From Chthoniobacterales bacterium (GTDB lineage Bacteria; Verrucomicrobiota; Verrucomicrobiia; Chthoniobacterales; UBA10450): 17,879 bases of DNA. Both the position numbers and the translations under genes were made by a program. Positions 1 to 7,309 of this stretch are shown here, in pieces. The notes below the pieces were generated by a model. The model had not been told where the DNA came from and did not search any database. It worked only from the letters and a program-made list of their open reading frames with translations. The stretch's first letter is position 1. Every line of letters begins with the position of its first letter. The stretch covers positions 1 to 17,879 of the forward strand of contig JACCZO010000160.1 in assembly GCA_013695925.1 (NCBI GenBank). Reading direction: 5' to 3'.

Positions 1-191
1 ACCCATCGGGCCGTTGCCGAAGCTCACGGGATGGACTTCGAACCTCCCTTTCAAGCGCACGGAGGCGCTGCATTTCCTTCCTAGACGGGCATTTTCGTCG
101 CGTCGAACCAAAAAAATAAATGCCGCAGGGCCGAAAACTTCGCTTGCCCCGAATCAATAGTTAACCCAACATGGGCGTTCATCCATAACCT
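1..191. other. Left-edge region without a confident gene
   Basis: No gene can be called with confidence here. On the plus strand one frame is open from base 1 to a TAG at 82-84, about 27 codons, and could be the tail of a gene starting outside the window. On the minus strand an ATG (72-70) preceded by a purine-rich AGGAAGGA opens a frame that runs off the left edge. Both are too short to identify and they exclude each other. The rest, about 85-191, is AT-richer than its surroundings and is probably the upstream region of the lipoprotein gene. I see no convincing sigma-70 promoter in it. Confidence 0.3.
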
Positions 192-473
192 ATGAAGAAA
201 TATATCTGCATCCTTGCTAGCGCTGCGCTCCTCGTGGCGTGCGAACAAAAAACCGAAACCGTGGTTCCGGCCGCATCACCCGCTGAGACGACCGAGAACA
301 ACACCACCGTGGTGAATCCTCCGGCGGCAACGACCGAAACGACCACGAACAACAACACCACGGTCACGACGACCCCGGTGGAATCCACTCCGATGGAGAC
401 GATGACCCCGGCGACGACGGAAGGCACCACGGAGTCCACCACGACTACCGAAGGCGCTGCTCCGACTCCGTAA
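192..473 (+). CDS. Small Thr-rich secreted lipoprotein, function unknown
   Basis: This 93-residue protein begins with a classic lipoprotein signal peptide: a basic start (MKK), a hydrophobic core and a lipobox L-V-A-C with Cys17 as the predicted lipidation site. Residue +2 is Glu, so the E. coli rule, if it holds here, would not retain it in the inner membrane. The mature part is low complexity, about one third Thr, with Glu, Pro, Asn and Val in loose repeats such as TTEGTTESTTTTEG and no recognisable fold, so it is probably an extended surface or periplasmic tether. No Shine-Dalgarno is visible before the ATG. A strong terminator starts 27 bp after the stop, so it is probably transcribed alone. 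The signal peptide makes it a real gene; the function is unknown. Confidence 0.78.
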   Translation: MKKYICILASAALLVACEQKTETVVPAASPAETTENNTTVVNPPAATTETTTNNNTTVTTTPVESTPMETMTPATTEGTTESTTTTEGAAPTP

Positions 474-500
474 TCCAAGCATAACTTCTTAACGCAAGAT

Positions 501-531
501 CTTCTTCCGGGGTGTCCGGAGGGAGATTTTT
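501..531 (+). terminator. Rho-independent terminator after the lipoprotein gene
   Basis: Bases 501-510 and 516-525 form a 10-bp stem (8 Watson-Crick pairs, 2 G-U) closing a 5-base loop, followed at once by A and five T (526-531). The T run is on the plus-strand side only, so it would stop transcription coming from the lipoprotein gene. It also protects the convergent phosphoesterase gene, whose stop is at 572. Confidence 0.72.
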
Positions 532-571
532 GCTGTACCGACGTGGCGGTGCAGCCCTTTCCGGACTGCCG

Positions 572-1381
572 TCAGGAAGCGCGCGTCCAGACCTCCGGCC
601 CGCGCAGAAACCGGTCCGCCCCGTCCTGCACAAAGCCGGCTTTGTCCGGCGACCAGACGTAATGCTCGATTCTGATTTCGGGGCGCTCGATCCGGATGAC
701 GTTAAAGGAATTGGCCTCGCCCCTGCCACGCGTGGAAATGGTCGTGCCCGCCTGGACCACCAAGGCCGAATGCCCCTCAATCTGGTAGCGTTGCGCTGTC
801 AATCCGGTGTGATGAAGATGCAGATGGCCCGCCAGAAGCAGATCCACCCCCGCGCTCGCCAGCGCATTCATCGCCATGACGGCCCGCCCGACGAGCCGGC
901 TGCGCGATCCCGGCGGCAGGTCAAATGGATGATGGGTCACCACAACCTTTGTAACCCCGGCTCCCGCTCTGGAGAGGATCTGTCTCGCCCGTTCAACCTG
1001 CTGCTCGTTGATCCGACCGTCTTTTCGGGTCAGTGACCGGGCGGTGTTGATCCCGAGGACCGCGATCTCCTCGTCCTGATGGAACGGCATCAATTCCGAT
1101 GAAATATAATGCCGGTATCGCCCGAGCGGACTGACGAAACGCCGGATGACGTCCCAGAGCGGGATGTCGTGGTTGCCCGGCACAACTAACCGCGTCTCCG
1201 GCATGCGAGCGAGGAAGGTGCGGGCGGCGCGGTATTCGATTCGCCGGGCACGTTGCGTAAAATCGCCCGAGACCACTATCAGGTCAGGCGCGAGGCTCTG
1301 CGCGACCGCGATCAGCGGCTCCACTAACGAATCGTCCACCCGCCCAAAGTGCAGATCGGAAAGATGAAGCAATGTCCTCAC
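572..1381 (-). CDS. Calcineurin-like metallophosphoesterase (Icc/CpdA type)
   Basis: This 269-residue protein carries the full metal-binding signature of the calcineurin-like phosphoesterase fold: D-x-H near the start (D9, H11 in LHLSDLHFG), G-D (D40 in VVSGDFTQ), G-N-H-D (N70-H71 in VPGNHD), a His in VVTHHPF (H150) and G-H-x-H (H186, H188 in AGHLHLHH). It should hydrolyse phosphomono- or diesters with a two-metal centre. The short Icc-like architecture suggests a soluble enzyme, but the substrate (cyclic nucleotide, lipid phosphate or other) cannot be read from sequence. The start is GTG. Its first bases overlap the stop of the upstream lipid kinase as GTGA, which implies translational coupling. 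The partner makes a lipid-phosphate substrate possible; that is only an inference. Confidence 0.93.
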   Translation of the reverse strand: MRTLLHLSDLHFGRVDDSLVEPLIAVAQSLAPDLIVVSGDFTQRARRIEYRAARTFLARMPETRLVVPGNHDIPLWDVIRRFVSPLGRYRHYISSELMPFHQDEEIAVLGINTARSLTRKDGRINEQQVERARQILSRAGAGVTKVVVTHHPFDLPPGSRSRLVGRAVMAMNALASAGVDLLLAGHLHLHHTGLTAQRYQIEGHSALVVQAGTTISTRGRGEANSFNVIRIERPEIRIEHYVWSPDKAGFVQDGADRFLRGPEVWTRAS

Positions 1382-2286
1382 CCGCCCGGTTTCTCCCGTG
1401 GCGCCAGGACGCGGAGCTGGCGAGGCGCGATTCGAAAACGCATCGGACTGTCCAGCCTCTCCAGCTCGCCATCGACCGCGGCCCGCAAGCGGCGGCGCCG
1501 CAGGGTTTCGATCGTCACGTCGGAGGCGCAGATGACTTCGTAATCAACCTCCGGCCGCAAACAGCCGATCAACGTCCGCAATCCGAGACGAAAAATCGTA
1601 AAGCGACCCGACATCCGGGCCACATAGAGCGCGAACTTTTCCTCCGCCAAGCATTCCTTTCCGCCGAGGGAAAACGCCTCCATCTGGAAAGCGTTCGCAC
1701 AAATCATGAGCAGCGGCGTTTCGCGCACGATTTCGCCTTCGTCCGTCGCCAGCCGCACCCGCAAACGTGGCGGCGGCTGGAAAGCGGTAATCAGGACCGA
1801 GAGATAGGCATTGAGCTGATTCCGGCCCCAGCGCCGGTATAATTTCCGCCGCTTCAACAGCACTGCCGGATGAATTCCAATGCTGCTGTTGTTCAAGACA
1901 AGCCGCCCATCCAGATCGAGGACTGAGGCACCGACTGGTTCCCCCTCCAGGATCACCCGAGCCGCCTCTTCCAGTTCGAGAGGAAGGCCAAGGTTTTTGG
2001 CGAAATAATTAAAGGTTCCGAGCGGCAGCACACCCAGCGTCTTGCCGTGCTTCCGCGCGGCTTCCGCCACCCCGCAGATGGTGCCATCTCCCCCCCCGGC
2101 CACCAGGATTTCGCAATCGCTTTTCGCTTTCTCCTCCGCCACCCGTCCGATCTCGGCCCCCGTCGCGACCGAAATGCCGAAGGTCCGGCCCGATTCACCA
2201 AAAACCTTCTCCAGAATCTCGCGGGAATCCTGCGCCTGCTGCGAGCCGGAACGGGCATTGAGGATGATTTCGATCGAATTCGCCAT
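1378..2286 (-). CDS. Diacylglycerol/lipid kinase of the DAGK_cat (YegS/LCB5) family
   Basis: The 302-residue protein has the family's nucleotide-binding elements: a first strand ending in N-A-R-S-G (residues 10-14), the glycine-rich G-G-G-D-G-T at 64-69, and P-L-G-T-F-N-Y-F-A-K at 88-97, matching the PLGTxNxxA motif. The C-terminal half is a beta-rich lid with no membrane segment, as in YegS and DgkB relatives. The family phosphorylates diacylglycerol or other lipid hydroxyls with ATP, at the cytoplasmic face of the membrane. Length is normal. The ATG is at 2286 without a clear ribosome-binding site. Its stop overlaps the GTG start of the phosphoesterase gene by 4 bp. It follows the respiratory pseudogene remnant after 51 bp, so it may once have been read from that operon's promoter. 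Confidence 0.93.
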   Translation of the reverse strand: MANSIEIILNARSGSQQAQDSREILEKVFGESGRTFGISVATGAEIGRVAEEKAKSDCEILVAGGGDGTICGVAEAARKHGKTLGVLPLGTFNYFAKNLGLPLELEEAARVILEGEPVGASVLDLDGRLVLNNSSIGIHPAVLLKRRKLYRRWGRNQLNAYLSVLITAFQPPPRLRVRLATDEGEIVRETPLLMICANAFQMEAFSLGGKECLAEEKFALYVARMSGRFTIFRLGLRTLIGCLRPEVDYEVICASDVTIETLRRRRLRAAVDGELERLDSPMRFRIAPRQLRVLAPREKPGG

Positions 2287-2337
2287 AATGAAAAGGAATC
2301 GGCTTTGATCCGCCCGCCAATCGTCTCTCCGACACTA

Positions 2338-2637
2338 TTAGACATTCGCGACCCGCAGGTCGCGATCGTCCTCGGCGACGTATTGATAAGGAGGCCCGCT
2401 CACGATCGGCGTCTCCTTGAAGTTATGCTTCGGCGGCGGCGACGTGGTCTGCCACTCCAGGCCGGTGGCCTGCCAGGGGTTCGGCCCAGCGGCACAGCCA
2501 TACTTGAGCGACCAGAGGAAATACAGCAGAGGCAGCAGATAGGCACCCTGCGGGAACTCACGATGCAGCCAGCCCTCGAACTCGGGCGTCTGCGCCAGTT
2601 CGTCCAGACTGCGCCACATTTTTGCTCTTTCCTTCAT
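2338..2637 (-). pseudogene. actB'-'coxA deletion chimera (ACIII subunit B start fused to cytochrome oxidase subunit I end)
   Basis: The first ~32 residues (MKERAKMWRSLDELAQ... to HREFPQGA) match the start of ActB, the large iron-sulfur/molybdopterin-like subunit of alternative complex III, whose family begins with a W-R-S-L-x-E-L-A ... L-H-R-E-F-P block. From about residue 33 the sequence becomes the end of a heme-copper oxidase subunit I: a membrane segment, then A-G-P-N-P-W-x-A-T-x-L-E-W-Q-T-x-S-P-P-P and a short tail to a TAA at 2338. The join is in frame near 2540-2546. The ATG overlaps the actA stop as ATGA, the normal actA-actB coupling. In related operons actB, actC, actD, actE, actF and cox genes lie between these pieces, so one deletion of roughly 10 kb (inferred from usual gene sizes) explains it. 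No functional product is expected. An assembly collapse is the alternative. Confidence 0.82.
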
Positions 2638-3295
2638 CGGTGACAGACGGAGCAATCCATCAGGCGGCCGGTCGTGTCGATCCCATAGTGCCTAACGAGG
2701 CGAGCGCCTGCCGCCTCCTGGTCCGGCGGCGGCTGCCAATGCAGGTTGTAGATTTCCGAGGACGGCCGGAGGAATTTCTGCGGGGCGCGATGGCACTCGA
2801 GACACCATTTCATATAGAGGGTGTGCGCCCGCCAGGTGAGCGGCATCCGATCGAGTTCACCGTGGCAGGTCGAGCAGCCGACGCCGTTAGCGACGTGGAT
2901 GCTGTGATTGAAAAATACGCAGTCGGGCAGGTCGTTCACCCGGTTCCATTGCAACGGCCGGTTCGTCCGCAGGCTCTCCCGGACCGGTTGGAGGACCGGC
3001 GCTTCGCTCCAGAGCTGCGAGTGGCAGGTTCATGCAGACCTGCGTGCTCGGAATCCCGGCGAAGGAGGATTTTTCGACCGAGGTATGGCAGTAGCGGCAA
3101 TCGATCCCCGTCGTCGCCCACGTGATGTTTATGGCTGAACGGCACTAGCTGTTGCAACGGTATGCCGACGTAGGTTGTGTAGGGCGACCAGAAGACGGCG
3201 TAGGTCGTCCAGCCAGCTCCAGAAACGAGCGCAACGACGACGAAGATAAGAACCTTGGAATGAATGTTGGCGCGACGAGAAAAGATCTGAGCCAT
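2634..3295 (-). pseudogene. actA: Alternative complex III subunit A (pentaheme cytochrome c), broken by two frameshifts
   Basis: Read with two frame corrections this is a ~219-residue ActA of normal length. It has an N-terminal membrane anchor (residues ~14-35), the T-T-Y-V-G-I-P and P-F-S-H-K-H-H block, and five C-x-x-C-H heme sites in order: CRYCH, CMNCH, CSTCH, CLECH and CSVCH, the last at the C-terminus. ActA passes electrons within the quinol-oxidising alternative complex III. As written the frame breaks twice. One extra G in a G4 run (near 3104-3107, between D-D-G and I-D-C-R-Y-C-H) and one extra C inside C-M-N-C-H (near 3030) each shift by +1. An unmodified product ends without any heme site. 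The gene is therefore a recent pseudogene or carries consensus errors. It follows the SpoIIAA-like gene and overlaps the actB remnant by 4 bp. Confidence 0.88.
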
Positions 3296-3669
3296 AGCCG
3301 CGATCTATCCCCCAACTCAGCGCGCACCCAGTGCTCCGCATCCGGCAATTCGGCCAAATCGAAATAGCGGACACGTTCCGGCAGGAAAACGGAACCGAGC
3401 TTGGCCAGCCATTCCTGCCACTTTTTTTCTCCTACCATTGCGACCCGGTTCACCTTGGAGGAGTGGCCGGCGGCGAATCGAAAATCATCCCAGGCCGCGC
3501 CCGGCTCCCAGCCGTGAAAATCCGCCATCACGAGGAGCATCCGCATCGGGCCCTCCTCCTCGATCACACGTTCCCAGACGGGGATGAGCTGATCGTAATC
3601 TTCCTGCGTCAGTTTCCCGGTGGCCCGGACGGTAACGAGGCTGCCTTCATTACGCGTGATTTCATGCAT
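3145..3669 (-). CDS. SpoIIAA-like/STAS-fold protein with a probably aberrant C-terminus
   Basis: The first ~120 residues look like the small SpoIIAA-like (STAS superfamily, PF11964-type) proteins: MHEITRNEGSLVTVRATGKLT, then Y-D-Q-L-I-P-V-W-E, a R-M-L-L-V-M-A-D-F-H-G-W strand, a V-A-M-V-G-E-K-K-W-Q-E-W segment, and an ending R-Y-F-D-L-x-E-L-x-x-A-x-x-W-V-R-A. Such proteins are usually ~120-130 residues and of unclear function. Here the frame runs about 53 residues further, to 3145, through DNA that encodes the ActA N-terminus in another frame, so that tail is almost certainly not native. One more G in the G5 run at 3309-3313 would give a TAG at 3307-3305, ten bases before the actA ATG. The N-terminal domain may still be made. 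Confidence 0.75.
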   Translation of the reverse strand: MHEITRNEGSLVTVRATGKLTQEDYDQLIPVWERVIEEEGPMRMLLVMADFHGWEPGAAWDDFRFAAGHSSKVNRVAMVGEKKWQEWLAKLGSVFLPERVRYFDLAELPDAEHWVRAELGDRSRLWLRSFLVAPTFIPRFLSSSSLRSFLELAGRPTPSSGRPTQPTSAYRCNS

Positions 3670-3732
3670 CGAAAATAAGCGACCTTCGTCTCTCTTTCAT
3701 CGCTTAACGGACACTTGGAGGATGTCGAAAAT

Positions 3733-5559
3733 TTAAGCGCCCTTGCGTTGCTCGATCGCCGCGTCCGGTTCCTCGGAGAGGGCCTGGGCAGTGTTGACCA
3801 GTCCGACGTGGGTAAAAGCCTGAGGAAAATTTCCGAGCTGCCGTTTCTTTTTCGGATCGTACTCCTCCGAGAGCAACCCGACGTCGTTGCGCAAATCGAG
3901 CAGGCGTTCGAAGAGACGACGCGCATCTTTTTTTCGACCGGTCAGGTGCAGGCAGTCGGCCAACCAAAAAGAACAGGGCAAAAAAACGCCCTCGTCTCCG
4001 GGTAGGCCGTCGATGGCGCATTCTTCCGGCAGGTAGCGCCGAACGAACCCGTCCTGCATGAGCTCGCGTTCAACGGCGGCGATTGTTCCGCGGAGACGTT
4101 TATCGTCGGGAGGCAGAAAGCCGACGAGCGGGATCATAAGCGCGCTGGCGTCCATCGCTTCGGAACCGTAGGTCTGAGTAAAGGCCTTCTTCTTCGGGTG
4201 AAAGCCTTTCCGGCAAACTTCGCGATGAATTTTGTCGCGGAGTTTTTTCCAGCGCGCGAGGTGGCCATCTGCCGCGCAGCCATAAGTTTCGGCCAGTTTC
4301 ACTGCCCGATCGAAAGCGACCCACGCCATCACCTTGGAGTGGGTAAATTGCTGCTTCTCGCCGCGGATTTCCCAGATCCCTTCGTCCGGTTCCGACCACT
4401 TCGATTCCAGGAAATTGAGGAGCGCGACCTGCATCCGCCAATCCGCTTCGCTCGTCTCCAACCCGGCGCGCTGCGCGTGATACATGGCGTCAATAACCTC
4501 GCCGAAAACATCGAGCTGGAACTGCCGGGCGGCCGCGTTCCCTTCCCGGACCGGCCGCGAATTTTCGTAACCGCTCAGCCACGGGAGTTCGTGCTCGACC
4601 AGGCGGCGCTCCCCGCTCACTCCATACACGATCTGCAGCTGTGAGGGGCTGCCGGCGATCGCGCGCAAGAGCCATTCGCGCCAGGCTTTCGCCTCCTCCT
4701 GATAGCCGGCGCCGAGGAGCGAGAAAAGGGTGAAGGTCGCATCGCGCAGCCAGCAGAAACGGTAATCCCAGTTGCGCACCCCGCCGATTTCCTCCGGCAA
4801 CGAGGTCGTTAGGGCAGCAACAATTCCCCCAGTCGGAGCATAGGTCAGGCCCTTCAAGGTAAGGAGAGACCGGACCACCGCATCGCGCCAGGGGCCACGA
4901 TGAGTGCAGCGGCGCGACCAGTCCTCCCAAAAACTCTCTGTTTCGCGGAGCGCACGCTCGGGGTGGATTTCGCGCGGCGGCATTTCGTGGGAAGGGAACC
5001 AGGTGAGCACGAAAGGCATTCGCTCGCCTTTCGCGACCGTAAATTCGGCGACTGTTTTCAGGTCTTCGCCGCGCGTTTTCACCGGCGTGTGAAGGATAAG
5101 GGCGTCCGGGCCGGCAACCGCTTCGAGACCACCGTGCCGTTTTCGGACCCAGGGAACGACCGAGCCATAATCAAAGCGGATGATCAGTTCCATCCGGATT
5201 TTTACCCGGCCGCAGAGACCTTCGACAATCCGCACGATATCTGGATTCGTCCCGCGCGGCGGCATGAAATCGATGTAGCGGACCGCGCCTTCAGCGGTAT
5301 GGAGATCAGTCTCCAGAATCATCGTGTCGACCCGGTAACGGCGTTCGCACTTCTTGATCGTGCCCTGCGGGGTCAGGCTCCAGGAACCATTTTTCTTTTC
5401 GCCTAACAATGCCGCGAAACAGGCGGCGGAGTCGAAACGCGGCAGGCAGAGCCAGTCCACGCAGCCGTGGCGGCTGATCAGCGCTCCGCTCTGCGTGTCG
5501 CTGAGAAACGCATAATCCTCAATCCGCGCGGGCGAGACGTTGGGACGGTTTTTTTTCAT
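3733..5559 (-). CDS. Glycoside hydrolase family 15 protein (glucoamylase/trehalase type)
   Basis: This 608-residue cytoplasmic protein has the two-domain build of bacterial GH15 enzymes: an N-terminal beta-sandwich (~1-220, with I-E-D-Y-A-F-L-S-D-T and C-V-D-W-L-C-L-P-R-F-D-S) and an (alpha/alpha)6 catalytic barrel. Family landmarks are G-G-V-R-N-W-D-Y-R-F-C-W-L-R-D-A (259-274), the late D-E-G-V-F-L-P-C-S-F-W-L-A block and the closing L-L-S-E-E-Y-D-P ... G-N-F-P-Q-A-F-T-H. Members release glucose from alpha-glucans or split trehalose; the mycobacterial relatives are trehalases. Which substrate applies cannot be decided here. There is no signal peptide, so it acts on internal glycogen, maltodextrin or trehalose. 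It starts 27 bp after the GNAT stop, with a weak AGG before the ATG, and probably belongs to the topoisomerase-GNAT transcript. Confidence 0.94.
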   Translation of the reverse strand: MKKNRPNVSPARIEDYAFLSDTQSGALISRHGCVDWLCLPRFDSAACFAALLGEKKNGSWSLTPQGTIKKCERRYRVDTMILETDLHTAEGAVRYIDFMPPRGTNPDIVRIVEGLCGRVKIRMELIIRFDYGSVVPWVRKRHGGLEAVAGPDALILHTPVKTRGEDLKTVAEFTVAKGERMPFVLTWFPSHEMPPREIHPERALRETESFWEDWSRRCTHRGPWRDAVVRSLLTLKGLTYAPTGGIVAALTTSLPEEIGGVRNWDYRFCWLRDATFTLFSLLGAGYQEEAKAWREWLLRAIAGSPSQLQIVYGVSGERRLVEHELPWLSGYENSRPVREGNAAARQFQLDVFGEVIDAMYHAQRAGLETSEADWRMQVALLNFLESKWSEPDEGIWEIRGEKQQFTHSKVMAWVAFDRAVKLAETYGCAADGHLARWKKLRDKIHREVCRKGFHPKKKAFTQTYGSEAMDASALMIPLVGFLPPDDKRLRGTIAAVERELMQDGFVRRYLPEECAIDGLPGDEGVFLPCSFWLADCLHLTGRKKDARRLFERLLDLRNDVGLLSEEYDPKKKRQLGNFPQAFTHVGLVNTAQALSEEPDAAIEQRKGA

Positions 5560-5586
5560 GGACCTGGCCGGGAATTTCCGCTTGCT

Positions 5587-6081
5587 TCAGGTTCCTCCCC
5601 CGAGGCGTGCAATGCCCTCCCGTGTCAGCCGATAGATCGTCCATTCCTCGTTAGGGCGAGCACCCAGCTTGAGATAGAACTGAATGGCCGGCTTGTTCCA
5701 ATCGAGCACCGCCCACTCCATCCGTCCGCAATCGCGTTCCCGCGCGAGTTCCGCCAGCCTAACGAGGAGGGCGCGGCCGTAGCCCTTGCCGCGCACCGCG
5801 GGGCGGACAAACAAATCCTCCAGGTAAAGTCCCCGCCGGCCCATCCAGGTCGAAAAGTTGTGGAAGAAAAGGGCGAAACTCACCGGTTCCCCCGACTCCT
5901 CGCCAATCAGGACCTCCGCCGCGGGGTGCGCTCCAAAAAGGCTCTCCTGCAATTGCTTCTCGGTCGCGACCACTTCGTTCGGAGCACGCTCGTACTCCGC
6001 CAGCTCGCGAATGAGGGTGAGGATGGTGGGAACGTCTTCGCGCTCGGCGAGACGAATCCGGAAATCAGGTGCGGTTTCCAT
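5587..6081 (-). CDS. GNAT-family N-acetyltransferase, SSAT/diamine-acetyltransferase-like
   Basis: From the ATG at 6081 the protein is 164 residues, a normal GNAT length. It starts on the family's first strand (F-R-I-R-L-A-E-R-E-D-V-P-T-I), has the acetyl-CoA pyrophosphate loop R-G-K-G-Y-G-R-A, and ends with V-L-D-W-N-K-P-A-I-Q-F-Y-L-K-L-G-A. That ending is close to the spermidine/spermine acetyltransferase pattern (A-E-W-N-E-P-S-I-N-F-Y), so a small-amine or thialysine substrate is a fair guess. An upstream in-frame ATG at 6126 would add 15 residues. I prefer 6081 because homology begins just after it and GGGAGG lies upstream, though at a long spacing (~15 bases). It follows the topoisomerase stop closely and precedes the GH15 gene by 27 bp, so it is an operon member. 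Confidence 0.9.
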   Translation of the reverse strand: METAPDFRIRLAEREDVPTILTLIRELAEYERAPNEVVATEKQLQESLFGAHPAAEVLIGEESGEPVSFALFFHNFSTWMGRRGLYLEDLFVRPAVRGKGYGRALLVRLAELARERDCGRMEWAVLDWNKPAIQFYLKLGARPNEEWTIYRLTREGIARLGGGT

Positions 6082-6135
6082 GACAAGATTGAGCCGCCTC
6101 CCGTCCGCCAAGTCAACGCCCGGCATAACGTCCCG

Positions 6136-7242
6136 CTAACTTTTGGCGAGCCGTTCCTGCAGAAAAGAGAGAACGGCGGCCTCTTCAGACCGTAGGTCGG
6201 CTAACGATTCCTCCAGCGTTTTCTCGGTCTGCTTCTTCAGGCCCTCGATCAGGTTCCCATCGAGATAAGTCTCGAGCACGGCCGGATGGACGTAGCATTT
6301 CCGGCAAACGGCCGGGGTGTTGCCGAGCCTCTTCGCGACCGCGTTGATGGCCGCTTTCACGTTCTGTTTGGCCTGCGATTTATTCTCAAATGCGACCTGT
6401 GCATTGAGCGCCATCGCCGTCATCACCGTCCCGGCCCAGGTCCGAAAATCCTTCGCGGTGAATTCTTCGCCCGTGATTTCGCGCAGGTATTCGTTCACAT
6501 CATCCGAGGCGATATGATGCCGTTCGCCCTCTTCATCGAGATATTGAAAGACTTCCTGACCCGGCAGCTCCTGCAGTTGGCGAATGATTTTCGCCACCCG
6601 GCGATCCTCGGTGTCGATATCGTGCTCCTTCCCGCTCTTGCCCCGGAAACGAAAGCGGACGGTCGCGCCTTTGACGTCGACATGCCGGTTGCGCATCGTC
6701 GTTAGGCCGAAGGATTTGTTTTCCTTGGCATACTCTTCATTGCCGATGCGGATGAAAGTGCGCTCGAGCAGCTGCACGACGGTGGCGAGGATCTTCTCCC
6801 GCGGCAGTCCGCGCTGTTTCAGGTCCTTTGTGATCCGGCGGCGAATCTTCGGCAGCGCCTGGGCGAAGATGACCATCTTCTCGTATTTGTTTTCGTCGCG
6901 TTCTTCCCGCCAGCGTTCGTGATAACGATATTGTTTGCGCCCGCGATCGTCGCGCCCGGTGGCCTGGAGGTGGCCATTCGGCGAGGGACAAATCCAGACC
7001 TCGGTGTAGGCCGGCGGGATGGCGAGGCGGTTGAGGCGCAGGATGCGGGTCTCGTCGCGGATCTCTTTTCCCTCGGTATCGAAATAGACGAATTTCTTCC
7101 CCCACTTCTGCCGGGTGTAACCCGGCTTATCGTCGCTGACATAACGAAGGCCGGCTTCCTCGGCCGCGACTTCCGGGTCGGTAACGATTTCGAGGTCGTC
7201 GATCTTTTTCTTTCCCAGCTTGAGCTTGCGTGCGGTGGACAC
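6136..7242 (-). CDS. DNA topoisomerase IB (poxvirus/eukaryote-like)
   Basis: The 368-residue protein matches the compact bacterial type IB topoisomerases. The N-terminal domain contains L-R-Y-V-S-D-D-x-P-G-Y-T-R and R-L-A-I-P-P-A-Y-T-x-V-W-I-C-P-x-x-x-G-H-L-Q-A-T-G-R-D, the usual signature. In the catalytic domain I see R-I-G-N-E-E-Y (Arg165), K-D-F-R-T-W (Arg267) and the nucleophile region G-N-T-P-A-V-C-R-K-C-Y-V-H-P, with Tyr317 as the residue that attaches to the DNA 3' phosphate. The enzyme relaxes positive and negative supercoils without ATP. Key residues are intact, so it should be active. The start codon is GTG. It lies 67 bp after the ftsH stop and immediately before the GNAT gene. 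Type IB enzymes are patchy in bacteria, which suggests ancient transfer, but base composition here matches its neighbours. Confidence 0.95.
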   Translation of the reverse strand: MSTARKLKLGKKKIDDLEIVTDPEVAAEEAGLRYVSDDKPGYTRQKWGKKFVYFDTEGKEIRDETRILRLNRLAIPPAYTEVWICPSPNGHLQATGRDDRGRKQYRYHERWREERDENKYEKMVIFAQALPKIRRRITKDLKQRGLPREKILATVVQLLERTFIRIGNEEYAKENKSFGLTTMRNRHVDVKGATVRFRFRGKSGKEHDIDTEDRRVAKIIRQLQELPGQEVFQYLDEEGERHHIASDDVNEYLREITGEEFTAKDFRTWAGTVMTAMALNAQVAFENKSQAKQNVKAAINAVAKRLGNTPAVCRKCYVHPAVLETYLDGNLIEGLKKQTEKTLEESLADLRSEEAAVLSFLQERLAKS

Positions 7243-7309
7243 GCAAGAAATACGGACGTTGGATGCGCGGAGGTTGCTTCCGCCAAATAAGGCCGCCGGG
7301 GCGTGGAGT

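Noticed and set aside
1..84. Plus-strand tail of a gene ending at TAG 82-84
   Set aside because: Only ~27 codons, no recognisable domain, and an equally plausible minus-strand start overlaps it.
2338..2637. The actB-coxA fusion as a genuine new small gene
   Set aside because: Both halves are fragments of large known proteins, the operon overlap is inherited, and the fused protein lacks all cofactor-binding residues of either parent. Conservation in relatives would reopen this.
3020..3110. Programmed frameshifting in actA
   Set aside because: Two separate +1 shifts without a slippery heptamer or a downstream structure I can see, plus the truncated operon behind it, fit decay or error better.
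4807..4814. Telomere-like TTAGGG matches
   Set aside because: Isolated single copies inside coding sequence with no tandem array; better treated as part of the CGTTAGG heptamer set.
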